From positions 1 through 39,769 of the forward strand of contig NZ_QFAY01000026.1 of the NCBI RefSeq assembly GCF_017884005.1: a DNA stretch of 39,769 nucleotides, in the 5' to 3' direction. Below the pieces are notes generated by a model. The model did not search any database. It was not told the DNA's origin and saw nothing but the letters and a program-made list of their open reading frames with translations. Below, in pieces: positions 7,612-16,185 of this stretch; the stretch's first letter is position 1, and every line of letters begins with the position of its first letter. A program made the translations under genes and the position numbers. The DNA comes from Streptococcus panodentis (lineage in GTDB: Bacteria; Bacillota; Bacilli; Lactobacillales; Streptococcaceae).

Positions 7612-7824
7612 ATGAAAGTAACACTCATTCCCGAACGCTGTATTGCCTGCGGGCTCTGCCAAACCTATTCTGACCTCTTTGATTACCACGATAATGGCAT
7701 TGTCAAATTTTACCAAGATGATGACTGCCTGGAAAAAGAAGTCACATCCGACCCCGGCATTCTTGAGGCCATCAAAAACTGCCCTACCCGAGCGCTTTTA
7801 AAAGACCAGGCTCACTTGGACTGA
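7612..7824 (+). CDS. 4Fe-4S ferredoxin
   Basis: A 70-residue electron carrier. CIACGLC plus a later NCPTRAL supply the four cysteines of one 4Fe-4S cluster (Cys-X2-Cys-X2-Cys and Cys-Pro). The rest is acidic, as usual for ferredoxins. Start choice is odd: ATG at 7606 and ATG at 7612 are both in frame and neither has a Shine-Dalgarno site. The -10 box ends at 7605, so the message probably begins at the second ATG and is leaderless. The 3' end overlaps the convergent EbsA-like gene by 13 bases. Confidence 0.9.
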   Translation: MKVTLIPERCIACGLCQTYSDLFDYHDNGIVKFYQDDDCLEKEVTSDPGILEAIKNCPTRALLKDQAHLD

Positions 7825-8294
7825 TTGCCGTAGTAGGTTTCAAAATAGTCAATATGGATAAAGTTGTCCAGCAACTCTACTTCCCCTTGGAAGTGCTCAT
7901 TCAGCGCCAAGGCATTGACAAAATATTTCTTGGGCCATTTGCGCATGCAGAAAGTCCGTCCCTTGTCCTTGCCATCTGTATAGAGGGTGATGGAGGTCTT
8001 GGTCACTGCTACCTTATCAATCGTGGAAATCGCCACCTTAATCGGCGTAAAAGGATTGGCCGTAATAATCCGCAGAGTGCCATCTTCGTAAATGGTGAAA
8101 TAACGATGGACTCCGATGCCCAGCAAAACCATAAACAAAAAGAAGGAGAACAAAACAAGAGTCGGAACTCTCGAACTTTCGTACATCAGGGCCAGCCCTA
8201 CAAAAATCGGAATGACCGATAAAGACCAATAAATAATTAACAAAGATAAGTCTGGCTGCCAGTGATAGCGAACCTTGCCAAAAATCTTGATCAT
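7812..8294 (-). CDS. EbsA-like membrane protein
   Basis: A 160-residue protein starting MIKIFGKVRYHWQPDLS, with two membrane helices (about residues 17-37 and 45-65) and a C-terminal cytoplasmic domain with beta-strand character. Start and topology match the EbsA family, named from the enterococcal surface-expression locus, with no settled molecular function. The ATG at 8294 is preferred because GGGGGTG lies at good spacing; the GTG two codons earlier overlaps that site. It ends inside the convergent ferredoxin gene. Confidence 0.75.
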   Translation of the reverse strand: MIKIFGKVRYHWQPDLSLLIIYWSLSVIPIFVGLALMYESSRVPTLVLFSFFLFMVLLGIGVHRYFTIYEDGTLRIITANPFTPIKVAISTIDKVAVTKTSITLYTDGKDKGRTFCMRKWPKKYFVNALALNEHFQGEVELLDNFIHIDYFETYYGNQSK

Positions 8295-8314
8295 GCTCAC
8301 ACCCCCATATTACT

Positions 8315-8320
8315 AGTTTA
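8315..8320 (-). promoter_or_regulatory. Possible promoter of the EbsA-like gene
   Basis: TAAACT preceded by TGC (minus strand) makes an extended -10, 20 bases before the ATG and just after the operon terminator. No convincing -35 was found. Confidence 0.4.
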
Positions 8321-8332
8321 GCATAAAATACC

Positions 8333-8370
8333 AAAAAATAGAACAGGTAGCCTTGCCTATTCTATTTTTT
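8333..8370 (-). terminator. Terminator of the polysaccharide operon
   Basis: On the minus strand AATAGAATAGG, a 7-base loop, CCTGTTCTATT and then TTTT (arms 8356-8366 and 8338-8348, one G-T pair). It lies 17 bases past the last operon gene. The plus strand also has a T-run after the stem. Confidence 0.9.
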
Positions 8371-8382
8371 ATTGAAAAATTT

Positions 8383-9795
8383 TCAAAAGAGCTGGAAAAA
8401 GACGTATAGGAGGTAAACGGCGAGCGGGAAATAGGCCAGAGCAACCAGCCAGTTTATAACCTGCATCTTTAACCTTCGGATATGGGGAATGAAGGTCAGC
8501 AGCAAGAGGCTGTAAGCAGTGAAGTATCGCTGCTGCACTCCATCAATGATATTGGAACCGACAAGTGAGTATTGTAAGTACAAGATAAGAAAAGTAGCAA
8601 AAAGAATTGCTAAGAAAGACGCCACTTTCCCAAATTGGATGATCTTAAATTTCTCAATTGATACCTTGACAGATTCATAATTTCTTTCCTGATAAAGCCA
8701 GCTGACAGCATAAGCAAAATAATAAAGCATGGAAACAATAGCTGGCGGTTTCTGATAAAAGGTTTCTCTGGCATAGCCTAGCTGAATAACTGTATAATCA
8801 TAGGAAAATATCTCCCGAAAATACATTGACAGAAACTTTGGAATGTCAGAGAAAATATAGGCCAGCTGCTTAAAGGTATCAACATCCCTGCCGAAATAGG
8901 CTCCGGTATTCACATCTTTTATCAACAGAATCAACAAGGCGGAACAAAGCAAAGAAAAAGTCAAAGCAAACAGCAAAAAAACGGCTATCTTTCTGACGAA
9001 TAACTTCTCTTTGTAAGCAAAGTAAAGGACTGGCAGCACAGACAGCAAAATCAAAAATGCCGGTACTTTGGCTAAGGAAACGAAAAGGATAGAAAGGGCC
9101 AGCTGCATCGCATCCAGCTTAGTTATATTCCGTAACTTCGCAATCCTGTAAGTAACCTTTGTCAAACAGGCTATAAAAAGAATGACAGCAGCATTGGTAA
9201 ACAGGTCTGCTGAGATAGCGCTGTTTGTCAGCAACAGGGTCGGATGAAGCGCCAGTACTGCAACGGTCCACTTACTGAAAGGCATCATCCGAATGGCTAG
9301 TATGAGAAAGCTGAACGCAAAAATCAAACCTGACAGCCGCATCAGAATAAACTCTACAGCCGGGGATAGGTGCAGCGCCTTGTTTAATACAGCGACCAGA
9401 ACATACGGGAAATAAACCAGCGGATGATAGGGGACAGCATTTGTCGCCGCTTGAAATCTGGTTGTTTCTGAGTAGCTGAGTCCGCCAATTTCTGATAAGA
9501 AATAAAAACCAAAAGTATCTTTTGTCCCTTTCTCGACAAAATGATTCATAAAGGCTAGCTGGGTCTCTGACACCTGACCTCCAAATAAGGCCATGTTGCC
9601 ATTATCATTTTTATAGATATCGCCATTGCTAATCTGAATCGCCCTGTAATAATGAAAAGGTTCGTCCATCCAAGAACCAGGATTCCTGTAAAAGACAGAG
9701 CCCAAGGAAACAATGAAGCTGATGCAAAGCGCCATACAAATATGACGCGCATACATTTGGTCCTTAATCCCTAATAGTTTTTCAATCTTTTTCAC
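8383..9795 (-). CDS. DUF2142-like polytopic membrane protein, probable GT-C glycosyltransferase
   Basis: A 470-residue protein with about 11 membrane helices. Just after the first helix it carries WMDEPFHYYRA, the acidic first-loop motif expected of DUF2142 and other GT-C lipid-dependent glycosyltransferases. These use a polyprenyl-phosphate sugar to modify glycans outside the membrane. As the last gene of the rgp-type operon it probably adds a side-chain sugar to the rhamnan. The start is GTG with TAGGAG 11 bases upstream. Donor and acceptor cannot be deduced. Confidence 0.75.
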   Translation of the reverse strand: MKKIEKLLGIKDQMYARHICMALCISFIVSLGSVFYRNPGSWMDEPFHYYRAIQISNGDIYKNDNGNMALFGGQVSETQLAFMNHFVEKGTKDTFGFYFLSEIGGLSYSETTRFQAATNAVPYHPLVYFPYVLVAVLNKALHLSPAVEFILMRLSGLIFAFSFLILAIRMMPFSKWTVAVLALHPTLLLTNSAISADLFTNAAVILFIACLTKVTYRIAKLRNITKLDAMQLALSILFVSLAKVPAFLILLSVLPVLYFAYKEKLFVRKIAVFLLFALTFSLLCSALLILLIKDVNTGAYFGRDVDTFKQLAYIFSDIPKFLSMYFREIFSYDYTVIQLGYARETFYQKPPAIVSMLYYFAYAVSWLYQERNYESVKVSIEKFKIIQFGKVASFLAILFATFLILYLQYSLVGSNIIDGVQQRYFTAYSLLLLTFIPHIRRLKMQVINWLVALAYFPLAVYLLYVFFQLF

Positions 9796-9831
9796 TTTCT
9801 ATCAATCTCCTAAATTATAGAAATCAGCTGA

Positions 9832-11805
9832 TTATTTTGACGTGAAATGATAAATCCGATTTCCGTCTTTGTCGGGGCCGTATACCATTCTAAACTCGTC
9901 GCCAAACTCAGCACTTAAATCTCTGCTTGAAATCAGATAGCTGACCTTCAGTTTTCTGATAGTCTCCGTATTGATCTGCATATCAAGAACATCTGGGCTG
10001 CTATTAGACATCGTTACTGCACCTTCTGTTAAGAGAGGTTTTATGTGGGCGTAACGGTTCCATTCATTCTCATACTGACCTTTCGTATCTATTTTCTTCA
10101 TTTCCTCTCTATCTGGATAGAAACGAACACCATTGATCATTTTTGCCCCAAACATCTGCGGATAATTATAAAGCATATTATTATCCGTCATCCACACAGC
10201 CTGCGGCTCCTTTTGAACGATATCCTTAATCGCATAACTGAGTTTTTTATCTTCTACAACCCCGATTCCGCTGACAATAGGATTGACCGTAAAACCTGCC
10301 AACAGGCAGATTGCCAGCATTGACAGAGCAAATAATCTTTTGTATTTGAAAACTCCTAACAGAAAAGACAGAAGAACAAAACTGGCAGCTAGGAGCGTCA
10401 TCCCTCTGGAGATATAATCCCGGTACATCTGATTAGAGACGATAAGATAAACACAGAAAAAGAAAGATAGAAGACTGAGAGGCAAAACAACTTTCATTAT
10501 CTTTCGGCGATCTAAATGCCAGACATAATTGATAAACCAGAAACTAACAAAAACCGAAATAACAGCTAAAGCCTGCCAAGCTCTACCGGAAGTCACAAAG
10601 CTGAACAGTGTCAGCTTAGCCAGCCATTCGGGTACACCGACAAAGACGTAAAAGAGGAGAAATACACTGTATAAAGAGAGAAACAGACCAAATAGGTTTT
10701 CTTTTAAGTGCTTTTTATCCAAAATAAAAGGCAAGGTCAGGAGCAGAAATGGCAGAAAGTTCAGCGATGATGCCAGTTCCACTTGATTGAGTATCGAAGG
10801 AAGCTTATACGGAAGAAAAATATTCAGAAAAAGACTGGCTATAACCGCAATCGGTGTGCCTCCGCCCGTCGAAACCCGGCTGCCCGGATACACTGTTTCC
10901 AAGGAAGCCAGAACAGCGTCTAAGCTTTGATAGAGACTGATTCCAACAACTAAGCCAGTAACACACAGGGTTACTGCCATGATTATCCAATCCTCTTTCT
11001 TCAGCTCCTTCTTGCGCAGAGCTCTGAAAAAATGAATCAGAAAATACATGAGGATAATATAGGCGAAGATAACCTGAAAAGCCGGATAAATCACCAAAAC
11101 AAAACCAATCAAGCTGCTGGACAAGAGAGCCGCAAAACCGATTTTAGAACTTGTCTTTTTACTGTTGAAATAATGATAAATAGCTACCAAGGCCAAGAGA
11201 GTAAACCATACCACGTCTCCTAAATGCTGCATAAACCACCACTGAATGGCAGGAATATAGGTGATAAAGAAAGCTGCTACAGAAGACAGTGCTTTATTGC
11301 CCTTGGTCAGAATCATGGTAAATTCAAAAGCTAACAGAATAAAGGTGATAATCTTGAAGCACCAGTACCAAGACAGAGCACGAGAAGGACTGAGAAAGAG
11401 AGCTCCCCAGTTAAAAGGCTTACCGATAATAGAGATATGGCTGACCGGCGAATGATAGGCTACAATCATATTCTGTCCTGACAAGCCATAATTTTCGTTG
11501 ATCAATTTATTGCCCGATGCGACCTGGGAGATGAAAAAGGGGGTTTGGACCATCCATTCATCACTTCTGATCATTCTGGGGATACCAAAGATTACACCAT
11601 CTGTATTTGAAAAAGGTGATAACCATGGGCTATCATCTCCTTCAGACCGTGAATGAGACTGAACACCGTTTTGGAGTTCGGACACACCCATTTTATTCCA
11701 GCTTGCGATAGAACTGCCATTCAGATTTAAGGCCAGCCCTAAAATGAAAGCTGCTAAGGCTATGGCATATCTATATTTTACGACCTTGTTAAAAGTATCA
11801 ATCAT
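9832..11805 (-). CDS. Large polytopic membrane protein, probable GT-C glycosyltransferase (GacL-like)
   Basis: About 657 residues, with a first helix near residues 12-30, an extracytoplasmic loop containing MIRSDEWMVQTPF, some 12 further helices, and a roughly 130-residue soluble C-terminal domain (from about DIVQKEPQAVWM). The acidic loop and topology resemble GT-C enzymes such as GacL in the group A carbohydrate locus. A role in transferring a sugar from polyprenyl phosphate onto the exported rhamnan is inferred. The ATG at 11805 overlaps the previous stop by eight bases (ATGATTGA); an ATG at 11829 is also open but has no ribosome-binding site. Start therefore uncertain. Confidence 0.75.
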   Translation of the reverse strand: MIDTFNKVVKYRYAIALAAFILGLALNLNGSSIASWNKMGVSELQNGVQSHSRSEGDDSPWLSPFSNTDGVIFGIPRMIRSDEWMVQTPFFISQVASGNKLINENYGLSGQNMIVAYHSPVSHISIIGKPFNWGALFLSPSRALSWYWCFKIITFILLAFEFTMILTKGNKALSSVAAFFITYIPAIQWWFMQHLGDVVWFTLLALVAIYHYFNSKKTSSKIGFAALLSSSLIGFVLVIYPAFQVIFAYIILMYFLIHFFRALRKKELKKEDWIIMAVTLCVTGLVVGISLYQSLDAVLASLETVYPGSRVSTGGGTPIAVIASLFLNIFLPYKLPSILNQVELASSLNFLPFLLLTLPFILDKKHLKENLFGLFLSLYSVFLLFYVFVGVPEWLAKLTLFSFVTSGRAWQALAVISVFVSFWFINYVWHLDRRKIMKVVLPLSLLSFFFCVYLIVSNQMYRDYISRGMTLLAASFVLLSFLLGVFKYKRLFALSMLAICLLAGFTVNPIVSGIGVVEDKKLSYAIKDIVQKEPQAVWMTDNNMLYNYPQMFGAKMINGVRFYPDREEMKKIDTKGQYENEWNRYAHIKPLLTEGAVTMSNSSPDVLDMQINTETIRKLKVSYLISSRDLSAEFGDEFRMVYGPDKDGNRIYHFTSK

Positions 11806-12721
11806 AGTAATGGTAGACCTCAAGCTCATACTGCATGCGATTTTGTCTGACGACTGTGTCTAAAATAATACCAGCAATAAAGAACAAACCGGCTAAAATC
11901 ATAAATCCTGTAGCCAGAACTGCTGAAGGCAGTTTATCGATTAAGCCTGTATTGGCATATTCAGCAATAACCGGAAGCCCTATAATGAGTCCGATGAAGA
12001 ACAAAACAGCAGCCAAAACAGAAAAGAAAATCAACGGCTTGTAGTCTTTAAACAGACTGAAAATCATTTTCAGAACCTTAAAACCATCAGAAAAAGTACT
12101 GAGTTTAGACTCGCTGCCTTCCGGACGGTCCTTATAAGTAATGGGGACTTCTACCAGCTTGAAACGTTTGTCCATAGCATGAATGGACAGTTCTGTCTCG
12201 ATTTCAAAACCGGGAGAGAGAACCGGAAAAGTTTTAACAAACAAACGGTTGAAGCCCCGATAGCCAGTCATAATGTCATTGTAATTCCCCTTGTAAAGAG
12301 AATTAATCAGATATCTTACCAGATTGTTGCCAAAGTCATGAAACCCGCGCTTATTTTCCTGAGAGTACGTTCCGTTTGAAAGCCGGTCTCCGATTGTCAT
12401 ATCAGCCATGCCGGAACGCAAGGGCTCCAGAAGCTTCTCTACTTCTGCTGCTGGGTAGGTGTCATCCGCATCTGCCATAATATAGTAATCCGCATCAATT
12501 TCCCTAAACATGGAACGGACGACATTCCCCTTGCCCTGTCTAGGTTCAAATTTGACGATCGCTCCTGCTTCTCTGGCCAAGGCATTGGTTTGGTCTTTCG
12601 AGTTATTATCATAAACGTAAATATCTGCTTGAGGCAGGACTGTTTGAAAATCCTTAATAACCTTCTGAATGGTTATTTCTTCATTGTATGCCGGAAGCAA
12701 TACGGCAATTTTTTCTTTCAT
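11798..12721 (-). CDS. Polyprenyl-phosphate glycosyltransferase, GT2 (GacI/SccN-like)
   Basis: A 307-residue enzyme. The GT2 domain shows LLPAYNEEITIQKVI at residues 8-22, DNNSKDQT, the catalytic MADADDTYP near 82, and GDRLSNG. Two C-terminal membrane helices (about residues 230-252 and 268-292) anchor it. This is the dolichyl-phosphate-mannose-synthase/GtrB type, which loads a sugar onto undecaprenyl phosphate on the cytoplasmic face. In group A streptococci and S. mutans the equivalent (GacI, SccN) supplies the side-chain donor. The next two genes would be its users. The sugar, Glc or GlcNAc, is not readable. Confidence 0.85.
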   Translation of the reverse strand: MKEKIAVLLPAYNEEITIQKVIKDFQTVLPQADIYVYDNNSKDQTNALAREAGAIVKFEPRQGKGNVVRSMFREIDADYYIMADADDTYPAAEVEKLLEPLRSGMADMTIGDRLSNGTYSQENKRGFHDFGNNLVRYLINSLYKGNYNDIMTGYRGFNRLFVKTFPVLSPGFEIETELSIHAMDKRFKLVEVPITYKDRPEGSESKLSTFSDGFKVLKMIFSLFKDYKPLIFFSVLAAVLFFIGLIIGLPVIAEYANTGLIDKLPSAVLATGFMILAGLFFIAGIILDTVVRQNRMQYELEVYHYYD

Positions 12722-12760
12722 TTTTATATCCTTTTCGCTAAAAATATGTGCCTTGTGGTG

Positions 12761-14419
12761 TTACCATCTGGCTGAAGAATAGTAATTGACGATCTGGGTC
12801 TCAATTGATTCTTCATCGTCTTCTGAAAAATAATGAATTTCTCCATCAGCTGTATTTGCATATGTCAGCTCTGAGACAAATAAGGTGCTGAAAGGATTCT
12901 TTTTCTCACTATCAGCAAACAATGAATCACCCAAGAAGTAGTTTTCTTTGGAAATATCTAAATAATCCAATACAGTTGGAGCAAGGTTGACAGAATTTCG
13001 GCCTTGAACATCGATTGTCTGAGGCTGGACTCCTTTATAATAAATAAAGAATGGAACTTTGTCAAGATTCCCCATCCCTCGGGACTGGTCTGGAAAAGAC
13101 TTGCTGTACTCGTCATCAACATAGGTTGCGTGATCTGTTGTAAAGATTAAAATAGTATTTTCTGCATAGGGACTGTTATTAAATTTTTCTATAAATTTCC
13201 CAAACTGAACATCTAAATCATAGAAGCGGTTCAGTAAGCGATCTTTTCCATTACCGAATTTTTTATCATAAGAATTCATACCGATATGGGTTCCGAAAGT
13301 ATACATAGAGATAAAGAAAGGCTGGCTGTCAGATTGCTTGGACATCAGCTTATCCAGCTCTATATACGCATCTTTATCATAAGTATTTTCTTCTCCTTCA
13401 GAAACTTTAGGGTTTATAACAGCATCAAAGCCTAAGTGATTTAAGTAGTCTGTAAATTCTCCATTATTGGGTTCTGTATTGATAAATGAAGTCCGATAGC
13501 CGTCTGATTTTAATATACTCTGCAGAGAAACCAAATGATTCTGATCGGAATTATTTAGCTGATAGCCTGAGAACAACTGTCCAATCAAACCTCGATAAGT
13601 TGCGAAAGTATGATTATAATAGTTAGAAAAATTTAAGGACTTGGACTGAGCACTGCGGATATGCGGCGTTACATTACGCTCGTCATCAATGATATGCTGT
13701 GACATCCCCTCGGTAAAGATAAGGATAACATTGGGCTTTTCTGGTAAATTTTGCGGTTTTTCAACAAAATTCCCAATTTCCTTTTTATAAAATAGCTTCT
13801 TATTTTCTGCTGACTCTTTTTCCGCTTTTTGGACAAGCTGTATGTAGTCGTATTCTGCTTTTGCTAAGTCAAAAACAGCAACTGCCGGAGAATGCTTGAA
13901 ACCAAACATCCCGCCCAAGACGAATTCGGTGATAAGAGCGGCAGACAAAATTGAAACTGCCACGATATTATGTTTATAGAGAAAATAAGTTACTTTGGAC
14001 TGTAACTCCACATAGCTAATCGGAAGAAAGCTAAAGGTCAATAACAAAGCAATCCCTATTCCAAAAACAACAATTCTTCCTTTCAGGGCTTCCCATGAAC
14101 TAAGGTTGCTGACCATAATGAGGGTCACAAAACTGTTGCCGAAAAAAAGAACTAACATTTCAATGTTATAGAACAAAATAAGCAGATTGTTAACAAATCT
14201 TCCGATTATTTGATGTTTCTTGATAAGATAGTTTGAAAGAATAAAAATAACTGTTAATTCCAATAAAGGGAGAATAACATAAAACCAATTTCCTGTAGTC
14301 TTTAGTGCCAGAAAGCTAATGATAATAGAAAATAAATATTTGAGCGCTGTAAATTGATAGCCCCTATATTTGGCATAGTATTCTCTAAGATTTGGTCTGC
14401 GCTTTCTTTTCCCAGCCAT
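12761..14419 (-). CDS. LtaS-type sulfatase-fold membrane protein, probable glycerol phosphate transferase (GacH/SccH-like)
   Basis: A 552-residue protein: five membrane helices in the first 190 residues, then an outside alkaline-phosphatase/sulfatase-fold domain. Metal and catalytic motifs are visible: NVILIFTEGMS (metal-binding Glu), FATYRGLIG (probable catalytic Thr) and FTTDHATY (Asp-His metal ligands). LtaS enzymes move glycerol phosphate from phosphatidylglycerol. In rhamnan loci the relative GacH/SccH puts glycerol phosphate on side chains, the likely role here. It is shorter than group A GacH (about 820 residues). It starts five bases after the rgpF stop. Confidence 0.8.
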   Translation of the reverse strand: MAGKRKRRPNLREYYAKYRGYQFTALKYLFSIIISFLALKTTGNWFYVILPLLELTVIFILSNYLIKKHQIIGRFVNNLLILFYNIEMLVLFFGNSFVTLIMVSNLSSWEALKGRIVVFGIGIALLLTFSFLPISYVELQSKVTYFLYKHNIVAVSILSAALITEFVLGGMFGFKHSPAVAVFDLAKAEYDYIQLVQKAEKESAENKKLFYKKEIGNFVEKPQNLPEKPNVILIFTEGMSQHIIDDERNVTPHIRSAQSKSLNFSNYYNHTFATYRGLIGQLFSGYQLNNSDQNHLVSLQSILKSDGYRTSFINTEPNNGEFTDYLNHLGFDAVINPKVSEGEENTYDKDAYIELDKLMSKQSDSQPFFISMYTFGTHIGMNSYDKKFGNGKDRLLNRFYDLDVQFGKFIEKFNNSPYAENTILIFTTDHATYVDDEYSKSFPDQSRGMGNLDKVPFFIYYKGVQPQTIDVQGRNSVNLAPTVLDYLDISKENYFLGDSLFADSEKKNPFSTLFVSELTYANTADGEIHYFSEDDEESIETQIVNYYSSARW

Positions 14420-14424
14420 TTTAA

Positions 14425-16185
14425 TTAATTCCTAATCTTTCTAATCATTCTTTTAATAATATACTTCATCGCGCTTGCAGGGCCGCGGAAGATATATTTA
14501 GCGGCACCCTTAATGCCTCCGATATGATCAAAATTCACATAGGTATTCGGCATCGTATCGGGGCGGATATTTAAAACATTGTTATCAACAAATGGGGTAA
14601 TATAAATATCATTTTTTGAAATGGCGTAGTCATAACGCTGCGACCATGCCAGATAGACCAAGATCCGCTCAATCGAATGCAGAATCGTATGCTGCGGCAG
14701 CGGCTCTTCCGGAATATCGCTGTCCTGAAGGTCCAAGTCAAACAGGGGCTTTAAGGCTTCATATTTGAACCAGATAAAAGTACCGTAACTCATGATAAAG
14801 GTGTTGAGGCTATTAAAATCAATAGCACGGCTAATCTTCATCCTTTGCCAAAGAACATTCATATCATCTGCAAATTTATTTTCGTTCCAAGGATCTACAA
14901 TTTTTGTATAGCGGAAAAAAGTCGGAATATCTGAAATAATCAGACCTAGACGCTCATCATTTTCCAGACTGGCCATAAGAGAGTCTGCTGGCTCTAACAG
15001 CATGGCGAACAGCTCATTTCTCCAAGAATCTCCTACCCAATAAGGATACTCAGGGGATTTTTTAGTATGGAAATGGCCGATATAATCATAATGGGACAGT
15101 TCTTCTTTTAATTTCAGCATGGGGATAATATCACGCCCGCGGTTTCCAGTAAGATAGACCTTCCCCTCTTGCTGCCGCTTTGCCAAAATAGCTTCTATTT
15201 CCTCTTTTTTCTTTTCCGAATCAGTCGTTAAAAACAAATCATAATCAAAGTGAAAATGTTTAAAACCGTCCAAGAATTCTTCCAGCAAATCGACATAGAA
15301 GGTATGAAGATGCACGGCCACCTTCTTTTGATTTGAATAGGTCTGTCCCTTGTCTTTCAGAACCTTCCGGTCAATCAGATAGGGCGGAGTCGGCTGACTG
15401 ACATCTGACATATGGGATAAAATGAATTCAACTGGATAATCGGATACCTTTTCGATTTCTTGCAGCAGGTAGGGTGATAAATGCTGACTCAAATCAAAGG
15501 TTTTGATTTTGATAAAGGGAACCTTATACTCCAGAAGCACATGCGGGTAATGGATGGTAAAATTGCTATGGAAGAAATCATCTTTGAGCGGCACAGTATT
15601 CAGAATGGCCTGATAGTGAAAGCCTGCATCTACAAAGAGCTTTGTGTACTGCGTTTCATAGTTATCAATGACCTTCTGAACATCTGTATGATTCTCAACA
15701 GACTGCCAAAAATGTTGAAAAACTTCGGACTGGACTAATCTCTTTTTAAAGGAAATGAAATAAGATTGGAGGTGTTCATTGATAAATAAATCCCTCTGTT
15801 TGACCTCTTGGTGATTGGTCATTCCCCAGAAATCCACTGCCGGATCAGCTTCATACTGCTGATAGACTGGCTCCATCTCCCAAAGGGGTCCAAAACAGGT
15901 GTCATTCATGACGGTTACTGAATCATAGGTTTTCAGTTCATCAAAGCCGACCAAAGCCATACCGTCATGCCAGGCTCCAAAATCGTAGCCTGTATTCTCC
16001 CGCTGGATAAAGTCATCAATCAGCCCTTTTTCGCGGAGTTTGTCCACTTCAGACATGCTCAGCTTACTGTTTGAGATAAAAATCAGTTTCCCAAATAAGG
16101 GTCTCATATGTTCGAGCTGATAGTGCACATGACGGCTGATATGATCATATTTATTAAAATGAACATAAAGCAATAATCTTTTCAT
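14425..16185 (-). CDS. rgpF: RgpF, rhamnan synthesis glycosyltransferase
   Basis: A 586-residue cytoplasmic protein beginning MKRLLLYVHFNKYDHISRHV. The first half has ENTGYDFGAWHDGM and VMNDTCFGPL, typical of the rhamnan synthesis F family; the second half has a further domain with HLHTFYVDLLEEFLDGF, GRDIIPML and GHFHTKKSP. RgpF extends or completes the rhamnose backbone on the lipid carrier. Length matches S. mutans RgpF. Its ATG overlaps the rgpE stop by four bases, so translation is coupled. Confidence 0.88.
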   Translation of the reverse strand: MKRLLLYVHFNKYDHISRHVHYQLEHMRPLFGKLIFISNSKLSMSEVDKLREKGLIDDFIQRENTGYDFGAWHDGMALVGFDELKTYDSVTVMNDTCFGPLWEMEPVYQQYEADPAVDFWGMTNHQEVKQRDLFINEHLQSYFISFKKRLVQSEVFQHFWQSVENHTDVQKVIDNYETQYTKLFVDAGFHYQAILNTVPLKDDFFHSNFTIHYPHVLLEYKVPFIKIKTFDLSQHLSPYLLQEIEKVSDYPVEFILSHMSDVSQPTPPYLIDRKVLKDKGQTYSNQKKVAVHLHTFYVDLLEEFLDGFKHFHFDYDLFLTTDSEKKKEEIEAILAKRQQEGKVYLTGNRGRDIIPMLKLKEELSHYDYIGHFHTKKSPEYPYWVGDSWRNELFAMLLEPADSLMASLENDERLGLIISDIPTFFRYTKIVDPWNENKFADDMNVLWQRMKISRAIDFNSLNTFIMSYGTFIWFKYEALKPLFDLDLQDSDIPEEPLPQHTILHSIERILVYLAWSQRYDYAISKNDIYITPFVDNNVLNIRPDTMPNTYVNFDHIGGIKGAAKYIFRGPASAMKYIIKRMIRKIRN

